DNA of 45,143 nt from Pseudomonadota bacterium (GCA_018821715.1 JAHJLN010000434.1:1-45143); one strand, 5' to 3'. Numbered from the stretch's first letter, positions 10,101 through 17,545 are shown. Numbers and translations: made by a program. The notes: generated by a model not told the origin, from the sequence alone.

Positions 10101-10124
10101 AAAAAATAAGTGTTTTGGCTTCAA
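7110..10124 (-). CDS. Large membrane protein with a PHP-like metal-site pattern in the N-terminal half; function unknown
   Basis: I do not recognise this 1004-residue protein as a named family. Residues 157-225 carry an arrangement typical of PHP-type phosphoesterases: HVH at 161-163 (AFDDHVHDANTSGRKSP), a lone His194 in VIYYHCIEPRFAAELIEAA, and E220 in LRIGIEF. The distances of 31 and 26 residues match those in PHP domains, where these residues bind catalytic metals. The middle is helical and soluble. Residues about 668-710, 737-757, 765-784 and 803-824 are hydrophobic, so the C-terminal half is membrane-bound. The start is a TTG at 10124 behind GGGGCGG; this is uncertain. It is 66 bases downstream of the acyl-CoA synthetase/GNAT gene on the same strand. 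Whether it is an active enzyme is not known. Confidence 0.75.
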   Translation of the reverse strand: MKPKHLFFDRRDHDLIRIVNSVYDTDKTLGYTRKLYYPFFHPLGIKELAESKGLRTAYAIVHLLESMERGGIENRLQALQGLKDEILNTADGPMPKNTARILLQIMKELVRAKGNDSLQLQLAHNFRMAAFGKPRVIRKLLSHYHLLEMPEEWNQIAFDDHVHDANTSGRKSPTHLIMDAWIKGIRRLRVIYYHCIEPRFAAELIEAARIMEIDLRIGIEFWARYRDRFISFIWVSRGLPDAEAFLCFLAEPHVATFMEQGKAVLKFQEKYVLRLLDNFNERYLEDLSRDLDIELAKLSPEEFLQFASPGLPSVPHLGEYIHFLAVRAMALRIEDLNQVFGTSDAKEQERIKTLVEKMDRFSTKEIIATYLNPLQHPEITHPFAINDDPDVPDRLKLGFMDLFSKIEQLHYDFRITLKIGNLKPEDVLEILYEGNGLITRLEIINLKDFLSEEKGHIFSINQLQKAINAGSLLKLKRVVRQIIRSAEQAGYDDTADRMPKLVNILHDIDALKNMYTVRPLKSRIGSDSTGKSHQAYGMGFGIVNTLSFRAIKKINTTIGDRLILPANINVSHRMTAFPENDISPLFKWIMKAFRWLPGLDQIMPLKKREWIFESFSLDMKKNGNIVTLGGIQKESSNNFKLELPGAKKSSIQKSWKNLNTRLKNCIKILTGFVPAFICFSLTKDWWFLAYFGAFIWFGITGFRVILQSVLGGGGINRSSLTKWNDYVSWERLTDALLYTGFSVPLLDYLVKTLLLDKTFGINMSSSPLMLYSVMALANGIYLSSHNAFRGLPKGMITGNFFRSILSIPVAILFNSLISAILMFFNIPAIDTVLQKWAAIISKAASDTVAGVIEGTVDRFHNLDLRKRDIKKKFSDLFETYTRLELLFPETEELKILEKPEILFTSRNFEVRDLAVMIIINSLDLFYFWMYLPRARMTMLDMVSRLTPEEKIIFFQSQKILEQEQHISRLFVDGILGRNFSRPLSFYLTTYQNYLSSISKIDQIT

Positions 10125-10190
10125 TCCGCCCCAAAAATCCTTTTTTAAAATGATTGGCTTGAAACATCAGCTATATCACGGCAAAGTGTT

Positions 10191-12875
10191 CTATTCAATA
10201 TTCAACTGATTATATTCAATGATCAATTCAAATTCAGACCCTTCGGCTACCCGGTTTATCGTAAAGCCCAATTTTCTTCCAAGTTTCAGCATCTGGGTGT
10301 TTTCAGCAAGGACCAAACCGTTAACACGCTTTAAGCCCTTGTCCCATGCTGCCTTGAGGCATTGTTTCAACAAGGAGGCGCCAATGCCTTTACCCTGCCA
10401 TTGATCACTGACTGCCATGGCAAATTCAGCCTGCATTCCATCCGGATAATCAATGATTCGGCATACCCCGACAATTTTTTCGTCCCTGCCCTTTCCCATT
10501 AATGCAACCAGAGCGATTTCCCGATCATAATCAATCTGTGTCAACTTTATCAGCATCTCTCTGGAAAGCTGTTTTAATGGTGAAAAAAACCGCATGTAGA
10601 CACTTCTTTTGGACAGAGAGTTAAAATGATCTATCAAAAGATCCGCATCAATAGGCCGAATGGGACGGATAAAAAACCTGTGTCCATCCACGCTTTCAAA
10701 TTCTGATTCATATTGCCATGGATAGGAACTGATTATCAGATGCAGGGGGGCGATAACCTGTGACGGTGCAATAAGAACCCTTGCATCCACAGCCATAATG
10801 TTACCGTTTTTAACAATTAAAGGATTAATGTCCAAAGCCATAATTTCCGGAAAATCGGTCATCAGTCTTCCCGTCCGTATCAACAGTTCTTCCAGTACCT
10901 CAATACTTGTTTTCGAAACAGTTCTAAACCCTTTGAATACCTTTGATATTCTTGTTTTTTCAATCATCAGCCGTGCAAGAGAGCGGTTCAGCGGCGGCAA
11001 TCCCATTGACGTATCCTGAAACACCTCGGTCAAAATGCCACCCATCCCGAAAAGAATAACAGGGCCGAAATTATCATCTTTTTTTGCACCAATGATCAGT
11101 TCATAATCTGCCTTTTCCTGCATCGTTTGAACCGATACCCCTTTTATGTCCGCATCAGGCGAATAATCCCTTGCACTTTTAATGATCCCGGCATATGCAA
11201 TTTTGACCTCTTCAGAAGTTTTGAGATTCAGGGCCACCCCATTACAGTCTGATTTGTGCAGAATATCAGTTGAACAGATTTTCAAGACAACTGGAAATCC
11301 CATTTTCTTAGATATCTGTACTGCTTTTTCTTCAGACTCAGCTATTTCTGTTGTGTTGGTTGGGATACCATAGGAAGATAAGAGCTCTTTTGCCTGGGTC
11401 TCCATAAGGCTTTGCTGCCCTGCGGCAAGGGCCTCACTGATGATCTGCCCGGCTTTTGCCCTATCGATAACAAGCTTGGTATCTGTTCTGATGGGAATTT
11501 CATGAAGCATCTCAATATTGCAGCCATATTGATAAAGATTTTTAAAGGCTCTTACAGCCCGTTCCGCAGAATCACAGGTAACGATTCCGGCCTGGTTGAA
11601 CGCCTGTCTTGAGCTTTCCACATTATCTCCGCCGATCCAGGCCGTAAAAACAGGACAAGGGGCTGTCATTAAACAGGGAATTAGTGAATTTGCCAAACTT
11701 AAAATATCCATTGTACCAACAGGAGAACAGATTAAAAGCAATGCATCAGTTTCAGGAGCAATTGCACATATTTCTGTCGTTTCTATATACGCTTTTGGAC
11801 CCGTATCTCCCAGGACATCTATGGGATTACCCTTGCTCCAGTTTTCAGGAAGCACCTTATTGAGCTGCCCAAGGGTTTGACTGCTCAGTTGAGCAGGCTC
11901 CAGTCCATGGGATGCCAGCGCATCGGCCGCCATAACCCCGGGTCCCCCGGCATTGGTGATGATTGTCAGGCCGGAGCCTAATGGGCGACGTTGTTTTGCC
12001 AGGAATTCTGCACAGTCAAAGAGTTCTTCAAATTCATTAACCCGCAAAATACCCGCACGGGCAAAGGCAGCGTCATACACTGCATCTTCTCCGGCCATGG
12101 CACCGGTATGGGATGCAGCAGCCCTGGACCCGGCTTTTGACCTGCCGGACTTAAGGACAATGAGGGGTTTTATCCGTGAAACCCATCGGGCAGCACTCAT
12201 GAAATTACGGATATTGGTGATATTCTCCATATACATGACAATACTGGTCACCGCTCTCAAAGACCCCAAATAATCGATCATGTCTGCAAAATCAACATCC
12301 ACCATTGAGCCCAAACTTATAAAATGGCTGAAACCGACATTTTCACGATAGGCAAGATCCAGGACCGATGTACAAACTGCGCCGCTCTGGGATAAAAATG
12401 CGATTTTTCCGGGCAAAGGAGACAAATGGGCAAAACTGGCGTTTAATGATATGGCTGTATTCACAATGCCAAGACAGTTGGGTCCGATAATTCTCAATTT
12501 GTGTTTCTTAGCAGTTTGACGTATCTGGTCTTCAATCTTCTGTCCTTTCTGTCCGATTTCCCTGCCGCCTGAAGAAATAATAACAGCACCTGCAAGGCCC
12601 GCCTTGCCACAGGAATCAAGGATTTTGGGTGTCATATCAATGGGCGTTGCGATCACAGCCATATCAATGACCGATCCAATGTCTTGAATTGTAGCAAATG
12701 AATCAAATCCCATAATCTGCTTATGCCGGGGGTTAACCGGATAAATTTTACCCTTAAAACCATTTATTACGAGATTTTTCATAATTGAAAAACCCACGGA
12801 ACCTTTTTTTTCACTGGCCCCGACAACTGCAATAGCTTTTGGGTTAAAAAGTCTGTGCAAATTGAGTGTGCTCAT
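10191..12875 (-). CDS. NDP-forming acyl-CoA synthetase fused to a GNAT acetyltransferase (Pat/PatZ-like)
   Basis: The 894-residue protein has a CoA-binding Rossmann domain (AVVGASEKKGSVG, residues 15-27), CoA-ligase domains, an ATP-grasp domain (about 480-700; GFPVVLKICSTDILHKSD) and a C-terminal GNAT domain (about 720-894; QWQGKGIGASLLKQCL is the acetyl-CoA loop). This order is that of the protein lysine acetyltransferases Pat/PatZ that inactivate acetyl-CoA synthetase. H256 in SHTGAMAGED lies at the position of the phospho-histidine of ADP-forming acetyl-CoA synthetases, so ligase activity may be retained. The start at 12875 is chosen for AGAGG 8 bases upstream; an upstream in-frame start at 12929 has none. 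It belongs to the usp/acuB cluster, in keeping with control of acetyl-CoA metabolism. Confidence 0.92.
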   Translation of the reverse strand: MSTLNLHRLFNPKAIAVVGASEKKGSVGFSIMKNLVINGFKGKIYPVNPRHKQIMGFDSFATIQDIGSVIDMAVIATPIDMTPKILDSCGKAGLAGAVIISSGGREIGQKGQKIEDQIRQTAKKHKLRIIGPNCLGIVNTAISLNASFAHLSPLPGKIAFLSQSGAVCTSVLDLAYRENVGFSHFISLGSMVDVDFADMIDYLGSLRAVTSIVMYMENITNIRNFMSAARWVSRIKPLIVLKSGRSKAGSRAAASHTGAMAGEDAVYDAAFARAGILRVNEFEELFDCAEFLAKQRRPLGSGLTIITNAGGPGVMAADALASHGLEPAQLSSQTLGQLNKVLPENWSKGNPIDVLGDTGPKAYIETTEICAIAPETDALLLICSPVGTMDILSLANSLIPCLMTAPCPVFTAWIGGDNVESSRQAFNQAGIVTCDSAERAVRAFKNLYQYGCNIEMLHEIPIRTDTKLVIDRAKAGQIISEALAAGQQSLMETQAKELLSSYGIPTNTTEIAESEEKAVQISKKMGFPVVLKICSTDILHKSDCNGVALNLKTSEEVKIAYAGIIKSARDYSPDADIKGVSVQTMQEKADYELIIGAKKDDNFGPVILFGMGGILTEVFQDTSMGLPPLNRSLARLMIEKTRISKVFKGFRTVSKTSIEVLEELLIRTGRLMTDFPEIMALDINPLIVKNGNIMAVDARVLIAPSQVIAPLHLIISSYPWQYESEFESVDGHRFFIRPIRPIDADLLIDHFNSLSKRSVYMRFFSPLKQLSREMLIKLTQIDYDREIALVALMGKGRDEKIVGVCRIIDYPDGMQAEFAMAVSDQWQGKGIGASLLKQCLKAAWDKGLKRVNGLVLAENTQMLKLGRKLGFTINRVAEGSEFELIIEYNQLNIE

Positions 12876-12947
12876 AATTATTCCTCTTAAATTTAACTTG
12901 AAACCACACAAACACATACGGTCTGTCAAAGCAATTGAAAGGCCCGT

Positions 12948-13880
12948 TTAAGGCACAATCCACACGGTCATTTCTCTTGCCCCTTGAATCGCTTTCCATG
13001 GGATGCGGCCGATATCAAAACTGCTGACTTCAGATCTTCCTTTTCGACCAAAAACAATGGTATCGCAATTTTCCTGCTTGGCTGCTTCAACGATTGCCCC
13101 CGCTCGACTCTCGGCGCCCTGTATGAGTTTAGCGCTGATATTCTTTTTTGGGATTCCGCTGTCTTCAAGGATTTTCCCGGCATCCCGGATAGCAGTTTCA
13201 ATTTCTTCAAATGCTGTCCTGATAAATCCGCCAGATTTTTTCTTTTTTGTTTTTTCATCAAATACATCAAAATCTCTGAGCACACTGCAAAGGACAATCC
13301 TGCAACTGGAATTTTTAATTATTTTTGCCACAAACTCAACCGCTCTTTTTGCACCTTGGGACCCATCAATCCCTATAAGAAGAGAATGATTCACTTTTTG
13401 TATCCCAGCCAGTAAAATCGGTATGCCGCTTGCCTTTTCAACCAGTTTTGTTGAAACGCTGCCCATGGTAATGGGTAAAAGTGTCTGGGAACCACCCCGC
13501 CTTCGTATCAAAAGTGCATCATATCCTTTTTGGGATTCATCCATTATATCTCTTGCAATTCCTTTTTTTCTTTCGGCGATGATACAGGTGATGGCTTCAG
13601 GCTTAAATCCTGCTTCAATGAGCATGGTTTTTGATTTTTCCATAAAGGCTTCCATTTGCTCTTTATATCCAAGTTCCCATGCTAAAACCTGGGAGGTCAC
13701 TTTCGCACTGAAAGGATCTTTTTTCAGATCGTAAAAACACTCAGGAACTTTTGTGATAATATTGTGCAGTACCAGTTCCTTTTTAAGAAACGGCTTAAAA
13801 CTGCAAAGATATTGAATGGTTCTAAATGCTCTTTCAGAGCCGTCAAGGGCCACAAGAATTTTATTTTCATTTTCAGACAT
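12948..13880 (-). CDS. Universal stress protein, tandem UspA domains
   Basis: The 310-residue protein has two Usp domains. The first starts ILVALDGSERAFRTI and ends near residue 150; the second starts LLIGIDGSQGAKRAVEFVAK and ends MTVWIVP. The ATP-loop of domain 2 (FGRKGRSEVSSFDIGR) keeps the G-x2-G-x9-G frame but has Arg where Ser/Thr is usual; domain 1 has RRRGGSQTLLPITMGS. Tandem Usp proteins often bind ATP or AMP and respond to energy or redox stress. AAGGAG precedes the ATG at 13880. The gene is preceded by a small broken gene and followed after 72 bases by the acyl-CoA synthetase/GNAT gene. Confidence 0.92.
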   Translation of the reverse strand: MSENENKILVALDGSERAFRTIQYLCSFKPFLKKELVLHNIITKVPECFYDLKKDPFSAKVTSQVLAWELGYKEQMEAFMEKSKTMLIEAGFKPEAITCIIAERKKGIARDIMDESQKGYDALLIRRRGGSQTLLPITMGSVSTKLVEKASGIPILLAGIQKVNHSLLIGIDGSQGAKRAVEFVAKIIKNSSCRIVLCSVLRDFDVFDEKTKKKKSGGFIRTAFEEIETAIRDAGKILEDSGIPKKNISAKLIQGAESRAGAIVEAAKQENCDTIVFGRKGRSEVSSFDIGRIPWKAIQGAREMTVWIVP

Positions 13881-13881
13881 T

Positions 13882-14057
13882 TTAATTTCTCCTTATTTTT
13901 TGATAGCGTATTCTCAAAATTTCTACATAAGTCACCCCATGCCTGATGAATAATTCAATTGCTAACTCGTCTATTTCGTTGATTTCTTTAACCAGGGCTT
14001 TTGCTTTTAATTCTCGACGGCCTGTTTCTTTTTGATTTTTTGGGGCTTGTTTTTCAT
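13882..14057 (-). pseudogene. Small unknown gene, apparent one-base frameshift
   Basis: A good ribosome site (AGGGAGAAG, overlapping the end of the usp gene) precedes an ATG at 14057. That frame stops after 16 codons, at 14007. If one A is added to the A6 run in CCCCAAAAAATC near the start, the frame becomes a continuous 58-residue basic protein (MKNKPQKNQKETGRRELKAK and on, with VKEINEIDELAIELFIRHGV) that ends at 13882, one base before the next usp start. The tight fit between two genes argues that it is, or was, a real gene. Either a natural one-base deletion or a homopolymer sequencing error explains it. Function unknown. Confidence 0.45.
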
Positions 14058-14058
14058 T

Positions 14059-14556
14059 TTACTTCTCCCTTTTGAATTTATCCCGGTCCCTGACGCTGAC
14101 AACCGGGATCGGAGAATGCCGGAACACCTTTTCGGCAGCACTGCCAAACAAAACCCTGGATATATTTCCACGGCCTTTGTTAGCCAATACCACCAGGTCA
14201 ATATCTTCGGTTTCAATCGCTTTTAAAATGCATTCAAAGGGAACTCCGGTATCAATCTTGATGCTCATCATTGATTTTTCATTTAAAAAATTCTCTTTTA
14301 TCAATAATTTCAATTTTTCATTCCTGTCCTTTTTCAACGTCTTGATATACTCTTCCACATCAATTCCATTTGTAAAAGCAGCCGGAAAATAAGGAACTGC
14401 CATTTGAATACTATTGATATCCCGTTGATTGATAACATTGAGAACCACAATTTCTGTATTTGGCGCCTTTGCCAGCTCAACTGCATATTCCAATACCATT
14501 AAAGAAAAATCTGAAAAATCAACGCACGCCAAAATTTTATGTATTTTTTTATCCAT
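14059..14556 (-). CDS. Universal stress protein, single UspA domain
   Basis: The 165-residue protein starts ILACVDFSDFSLMVLEYAVE and ends with the nucleotide loop ANKGRGNISRVLFGSAAEKV followed by FRHSPIPVVSVRD, the usual closing strand of the family. The loop keeps G-x9-G-S, so ATP binding is plausible. Compared with the tandem protein next to it, the single domain has a longer middle (VEEYIKTLKKDRNEKLKLL). AAAGGAG precedes the ATG at 14556. It lies 16 bases downstream of acuB and should be co-transcribed with it from the sigma-54 site at 15321-15336. Confidence 0.93.
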   Translation of the reverse strand: MDKKIHKILACVDFSDFSLMVLEYAVELAKAPNTEIVVLNVINQRDINSIQMAVPYFPAAFTNGIDVEEYIKTLKKDRNEKLKLLIKENFLNEKSMMSIKIDTGVPFECILKAIETEDIDLVVLANKGRGNISRVLFGSAAEKVFRHSPIPVVSVRDRDKFKREK

Positions 14557-14572
14557 TGCATATCTCCTTTAT

Positions 14573-15250
14573 TTAAAAAATTTTCCTGAATCCCCGGGAC
14601 AGGTCTGCCACATAATACAATTCCCCTGCTTCATGAAATTTTTCAACCAGGTAATCAAAACTTGAAGGATCAATATCAAAGGCATGAAAAAATACTTTTC
14701 TATATCCCTCTTCAATATCATCATAGGATGTCATGATACTGCACAGTCTGCCGTTATTTTTCCTGATTATATCTGTTAAGGTTTTAATGACTCCTGGTCG
14801 GTCCTTAAGTTTAAATGCAAAAATCTGTCCCTTGTTTGAAACGCCGGTAAAAGATACAAAACACCTGAAAATATCACTTTTGGTGAGAATCCCTTCTATA
14901 TTCCCGTTATTATCAAGCACCGGCATTCCGGATATCCCTTTTTGAAGCATTATTCCCGCTGCCTCATCAACCGTATGATCCGCGCGGATAGTGACAACCG
15001 GTTTTGACATGACCGATCCTATTTCAACCGAATCCAATAAGGAGGGGATTTCAAATCTATCCAGGGAAGTGGCATCAGATGGCATGGCCTTTTTAATATC
15101 ACCGTCAGTTATAATGCCGGCAATTTTTCCCTTTTTTAGAACAGGAAGCATGGAAATCACCCTTGTTTGAAATAATTTTACCGCATCACTCAAAGAATCA
15201 TTATAATCAATGGTAATGACGGATCCACTCATCCATTCTTTTATCAGCAT
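14573..15250 (-). CDS. acuB: AcuB-like protein: CBS pair plus ACT domain
   Basis: The 225-residue protein has two CBS motifs in residues 1-135 (MSGSVITIDYNDSLSDA, MLPVLKKGKIAGIITDGDI; MSKPVVTIRADHTVDEAAGI, GMPVLDNNGNIEGILTKSDI) and an ACT-like domain from about 140 to 215 (FKLKDRPGVIKTLTDIIRKN). This CBS2-ACT order and length are those of AcuB, which accompanies AcuA and acetyl-CoA synthetase control in Bacillus. Ligands of the family are adenine nucleotides at the CBS pair and probably an amino acid at ACT. Its upstream neighbour is a broken acuA, which supports the name. The start at 15250 has GAGGAAAA. It is the first gene after a strong sigma-54 element. Confidence 0.88.
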   Translation of the reverse strand: MLIKEWMSGSVITIDYNDSLSDAVKLFQTRVISMLPVLKKGKIAGIITDGDIKKAMPSDATSLDRFEIPSLLDSVEIGSVMSKPVVTIRADHTVDEAAGIMLQKGISGMPVLDNNGNIEGILTKSDIFRCFVSFTGVSNKGQIFAFKLKDRPGVIKTLTDIIRKNNGRLCSIMTSYDDIEEGYRKVFFHAFDIDPSSFDYLVEKFHEAGELYYVADLSRGFRKIF

Positions 15251-15320
15251 AATTTTCCTCCAGTATTATAGGGTTCATTTATAGCCGTATTTTTATCTAC
15301 TGCTGTTGCCTTTGCTTATC

Positions 15321-15336
15321 AGCAATTGCCGTGCCA
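15321..15336 (-). promoter_or_regulatory. Sigma-54 promoter for acuB-usp cluster
   Basis: On the minus strand TGGCACGGCAATTGCT matches the -24/-12 consensus at every defined position, with exactly ten bases between GG and GC. Estimated transcription start is near 15310, giving a leader of about 60 bases to acuB at 15250. It begins 17 bases after the last stop of the decayed acuA frame, as expected for a promoter placed just behind a gene. Sigma-54 promoters need an AAA+ activator; two candidates are encoded at 27359 and 35789. Confidence 0.82.
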
Positions 15337-15352
15337 CTTTCTTTAAAAACAT

Positions 15353-16023
15353 TCAATGTATTGTCTGGTAAGCATCTTGGGTCGAGAAAGGCCAGAAAAA
15401 ATCAAATTTTTCAAATTTAATCAATTTATATTCTTTCAATCTGTAAAAAAAGCTGACATCAATCTTTAAAGGAAAAAGATGGGATATAGAATGGGGTTTG
15501 ACCAGTTGATTGACAGATACTCTATGAACCCGAAACCCGTGTAGAGCGATATGAGCATGTTTCTATAGAACTCAAAACCTAAACCAAAATATTCAAGATC
15601 CCATGTCCATTAATAGGCAGTCAGATAGACGATTTTTTTATCTAATCGGATATCAAAAAAAAGATGCCCCAGGAGACGCCGTGCAATTCCATGGTTTCTA
15701 AATTCCCTTAATACTTCAACAGCTTTGAGTTCCATCACGGTTTCCCCATTTAACAACCCTGCCCAGCGATCTTCTGCATTCGGGTAATCAAGGATGGCAT
15801 ATCCAACAATGGTCTTGTTGTTTAAAAGGGCGAGAGCAATACTCACACCCTTTTTTAAAATGTGTTCAAGGATCTGTTTCCCGCTATAGATAGCTTTATT
15901 CTCAGAAAGGTTTGGCAAATCAAAAACAAATATCAAGTCATGAAACCGGTCCGCAGTTAAATTCGATTCAATGTGCACAAGGCCGTTGTGTGTTTTAATA
16001 TATTGATTAATGGCAGTTTCCAA
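15353..16023 (-). pseudogene. acuA: AcuA-like GNAT acetyltransferase, interrupted by an in-frame stop and a frameshift
   Basis: The intact part (TTG at 16023 with GAGG upstream, to TAA at 15610) encodes 137 residues with AcuA-like features: NKTIVGYAILDYPNAEDRW, MELKAVEVLREFRNHGIARR. It stops abruptly after VYLTAY. The same frame continues past the TAA with WTWDLEYFGLGFEFYRNM and YLSINWSNPILYP, matching the YWHWDL-type continuation I recall from AcuA, until a stop at 15466. Adding one T to the T5 run near 15473-15477 lets it run on (DVSFFYRLKEYKLIKFEKF) to a stop at 15353. The joined length of about 222 residues agrees with AcuA (about 210). This explains the 359 bases before acuB that otherwise look empty. 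The in-frame TAA is not a homopolymer artefact; the T-run slip could be. Confidence 0.75.
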
Positions 16024-16080
16024 TAGACAAAGTCCTCTGTTGCATTAAAACCAAGAGAAACATTTTTTGTATCTGCCGGT

Positions 16081-16833
16081 TCATGCGCTTGTTTTTTTTA
16101 TTCCAAATTTTTGTTCAAATGCGCATACCACTATTTGGGCAGCCTGGAATGCACCTTTAATATGATCTCTGTTGATCACCAGGTCAAACTCATCATTTGA
16201 AGCTTCTTTTTTCTGATAAACAGTTTTAAAGAATTCATGCTGCTCCATATCAAGGATATGCAATTTTCTTTGGGCCTCTGATTTATTGATGTTCAGCAGA
16301 CTTGCCAATCTATCAACCCGATAATCCTTGCTGCATATCAATCTTACGGACAAAACAGTATCCCGGGGCAAAATCAAATGTGTTCCCCGGCCAACAAATA
16401 TTGTGGGTTCTGTATTGGCCAGGGCAGTGACTGTCTTTACCAATTGTCTTACATAATCACTTTTTATAAATGTTTTTTCATTGATAAGCATGGAAAAAAG
16501 CTCACTCATTTTGCCGGGGTAACGCTCATCATAAAATTCAATTATCTTTTGTGACAGATGGGTATCCTGCACCATATGTTCCAGGATTTCTCTATCAACT
16601 ACACGATACCCAATGTTTTCCGACACAAGGTCCGCAATCTCCAAAGCACCCACTCCGATTTTCCGTGAAAAACAAATACTGTGGCTCACCAAAGGCTTTT
16701 CAAGCTTCTGTTTCCTGTCTGCCTGCTTCTTGCTCCACTTTTTAATATGCGCATCTGCCCAAGCAGCTGCCATCGGTCGCTTTTTACCATAATATCCCGG
16801 TTTATATTCTTTTTCCTGAGAATTTTGATTCAT
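16081..16833 (-). CDS. Cytidylate-kinase-like family protein
   Basis: The 250-residue protein resembles the cytidylate-kinase-like group (Cytidylate_kin2): SICFSRKIGVGALEIADLVS near residue 50 is a degenerate P-loop without the Walker lysine, followed by IGYRVVDREILEHM, IFVGRGTHLIL (about residues 143-153) and VRLICSKDYRVDRLA. True CMP kinase activity is doubtful because of the altered P-loop. A basic N-terminal extension of about 45 residues precedes the domain. It lies between the CBM48 gene (20 bases upstream) and acuA, and a second family member is encoded at 38583. AAAAGGAA precedes the ATG at 16833. Confidence 0.82.
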   Translation of the reverse strand: MNQNSQEKEYKPGYYGKKRPMAAAWADAHIKKWSKKQADRKQKLEKPLVSHSICFSRKIGVGALEIADLVSENIGYRVVDREILEHMVQDTHLSQKIIEFYDERYPGKMSELFSMLINEKTFIKSDYVRQLVKTVTALANTEPTIFVGRGTHLILPRDTVLSVRLICSKDYRVDRLASLLNINKSEAQRKLHILDMEQHEFFKTVYQKKEASNDEFDLVINRDHIKGAFQAAQIVVCAFEQKFGIKKTSA

Positions 16834-16853
16834 TTTATTTTTCCTTTTATCTT

Positions 16854-17147
16854 TTATTCAGTCACGTTTAACAAATTGTTATAGGTCCCAAAAGGATTCA
16901 ATCGGTTCTGGCGATTTGCCGGATCTTCCTGCCAGGAACCATCAACGATAAACTTATATTCATAGGTTCCGGGTGTAAGCATCAATGCCTTTTCCCATGC
17001 ACCCTGCCCTACTTTTTTCATATAATGTTTTTTGCCATCCCATTGATTAAAATCTCCCATGAGAAGAACCTCGTTGGCGTGAGGTGCATGTAATGAAAAT
17101 TCGATTCTTTTACGTTTGTTTTTTTGTTCGGATTGTTTTTCAGTCAT
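16854..17147 (-). CDS. Stand-alone CBM48/AMPK-type glycogen-binding domain protein
   Basis: The 97-residue protein is almost entirely one E-set carbohydrate-binding module: FSLHAPHANEVLLMGDFNQW, then the W in GQGAWEKALML, PGTYEYKFIVDGSW, DPANRQNRLNPFGTYNNLL. The pattern GDFN-W plus PG-YEYKF-VDG-W is that of the glycogen-binding domain of AMPK beta subunits and of branching-enzyme N-termini. There is no catalytic domain. A targeting or energy-store sensing role is an inference. GAGGAG precedes the ATG at 17147. It is the first gene behind the sigma-54 element at 17264-17279 and is followed by the cytidylate-kinase-like gene. Confidence 0.9.
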   Translation of the reverse strand: MTEKQSEQKNKRKRIEFSLHAPHANEVLLMGDFNQWDGKKHYMKKVGQGAWEKALMLTPGTYEYKFIVDGSWQEDPANRQNRLNPFGTYNNLLNVTE

Positions 17148-17263
17148 TTCAAATCTCCTCTTAAATTGATAAATTTTTCATATTACACACCTGTTGGTGG
17201 CGAATCTTGTACCTCAGATATCTCTTTTAAATTTGTTTGAATACAAAATCTAAAACTTTATAG

Positions 17264-17279
17264 AGCAATTAGTATACCA
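17264..17279 (-). promoter_or_regulatory. Sigma-54 promoter for CBM48/cytidylate-kinase-like operon
   Basis: On the minus strand TGGTATACTAATTGCT: GG and GC are ten bases apart, the -12 part is perfect (TTGCT) and the -24 part has one mismatch (TGGTA for TGGCA). Estimated transcription start is near 17253, with a leader of about 105 bases to 17147. Confidence 0.68.
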
Positions 17280-17545
17280 CTGCAGAAAAAAACCATGAGC
17301 CCGATAAACCCGGAATGTTAATCCTTCAAAAAGCCCGTGATACCTGAAAGAAAAATAGCTTGAAGTACTTTTCTGAAACCATTAATAACCTTCTTAAAAA
17401 CCATCATGGTGTCAGGATTTTTTACAGGGCGTAAAAAGATCGTCTGGATATTCCTTTTTCTAAAACCTTATCAATCTGTTCAATAACCAGTGAGTGACTT
17501 GTAAATTGAATGTGCATTTATTTATCGATGGCTGGCAAATTCATA

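Noticed and set aside
12931-12946. Sigma-54-like sequence on the minus strand before the synthetase/GNAT gene (TTGCT with correct spacing to a GG)
   Set aside because: The -24 part (GGGCCTT) loses the conserved A and other positions; the gene is well explained as part of the acuB-usp transcription unit.
15479-15544. 21-codon plus-strand frame starting MGYRMGFDQLIDRYSMNPKP
   Set aside because: It lies opposite the decayed acuA frame, which explains the sequence better.
17422-17517. 31-codon minus-strand frame in the divergent region (MHIQFTSHSLVIEQIDKVLE)
   Set aside because: No ribosome site, and the adjoining protein-like pieces lie in several frames. At best a remnant; not enough to call a gene.
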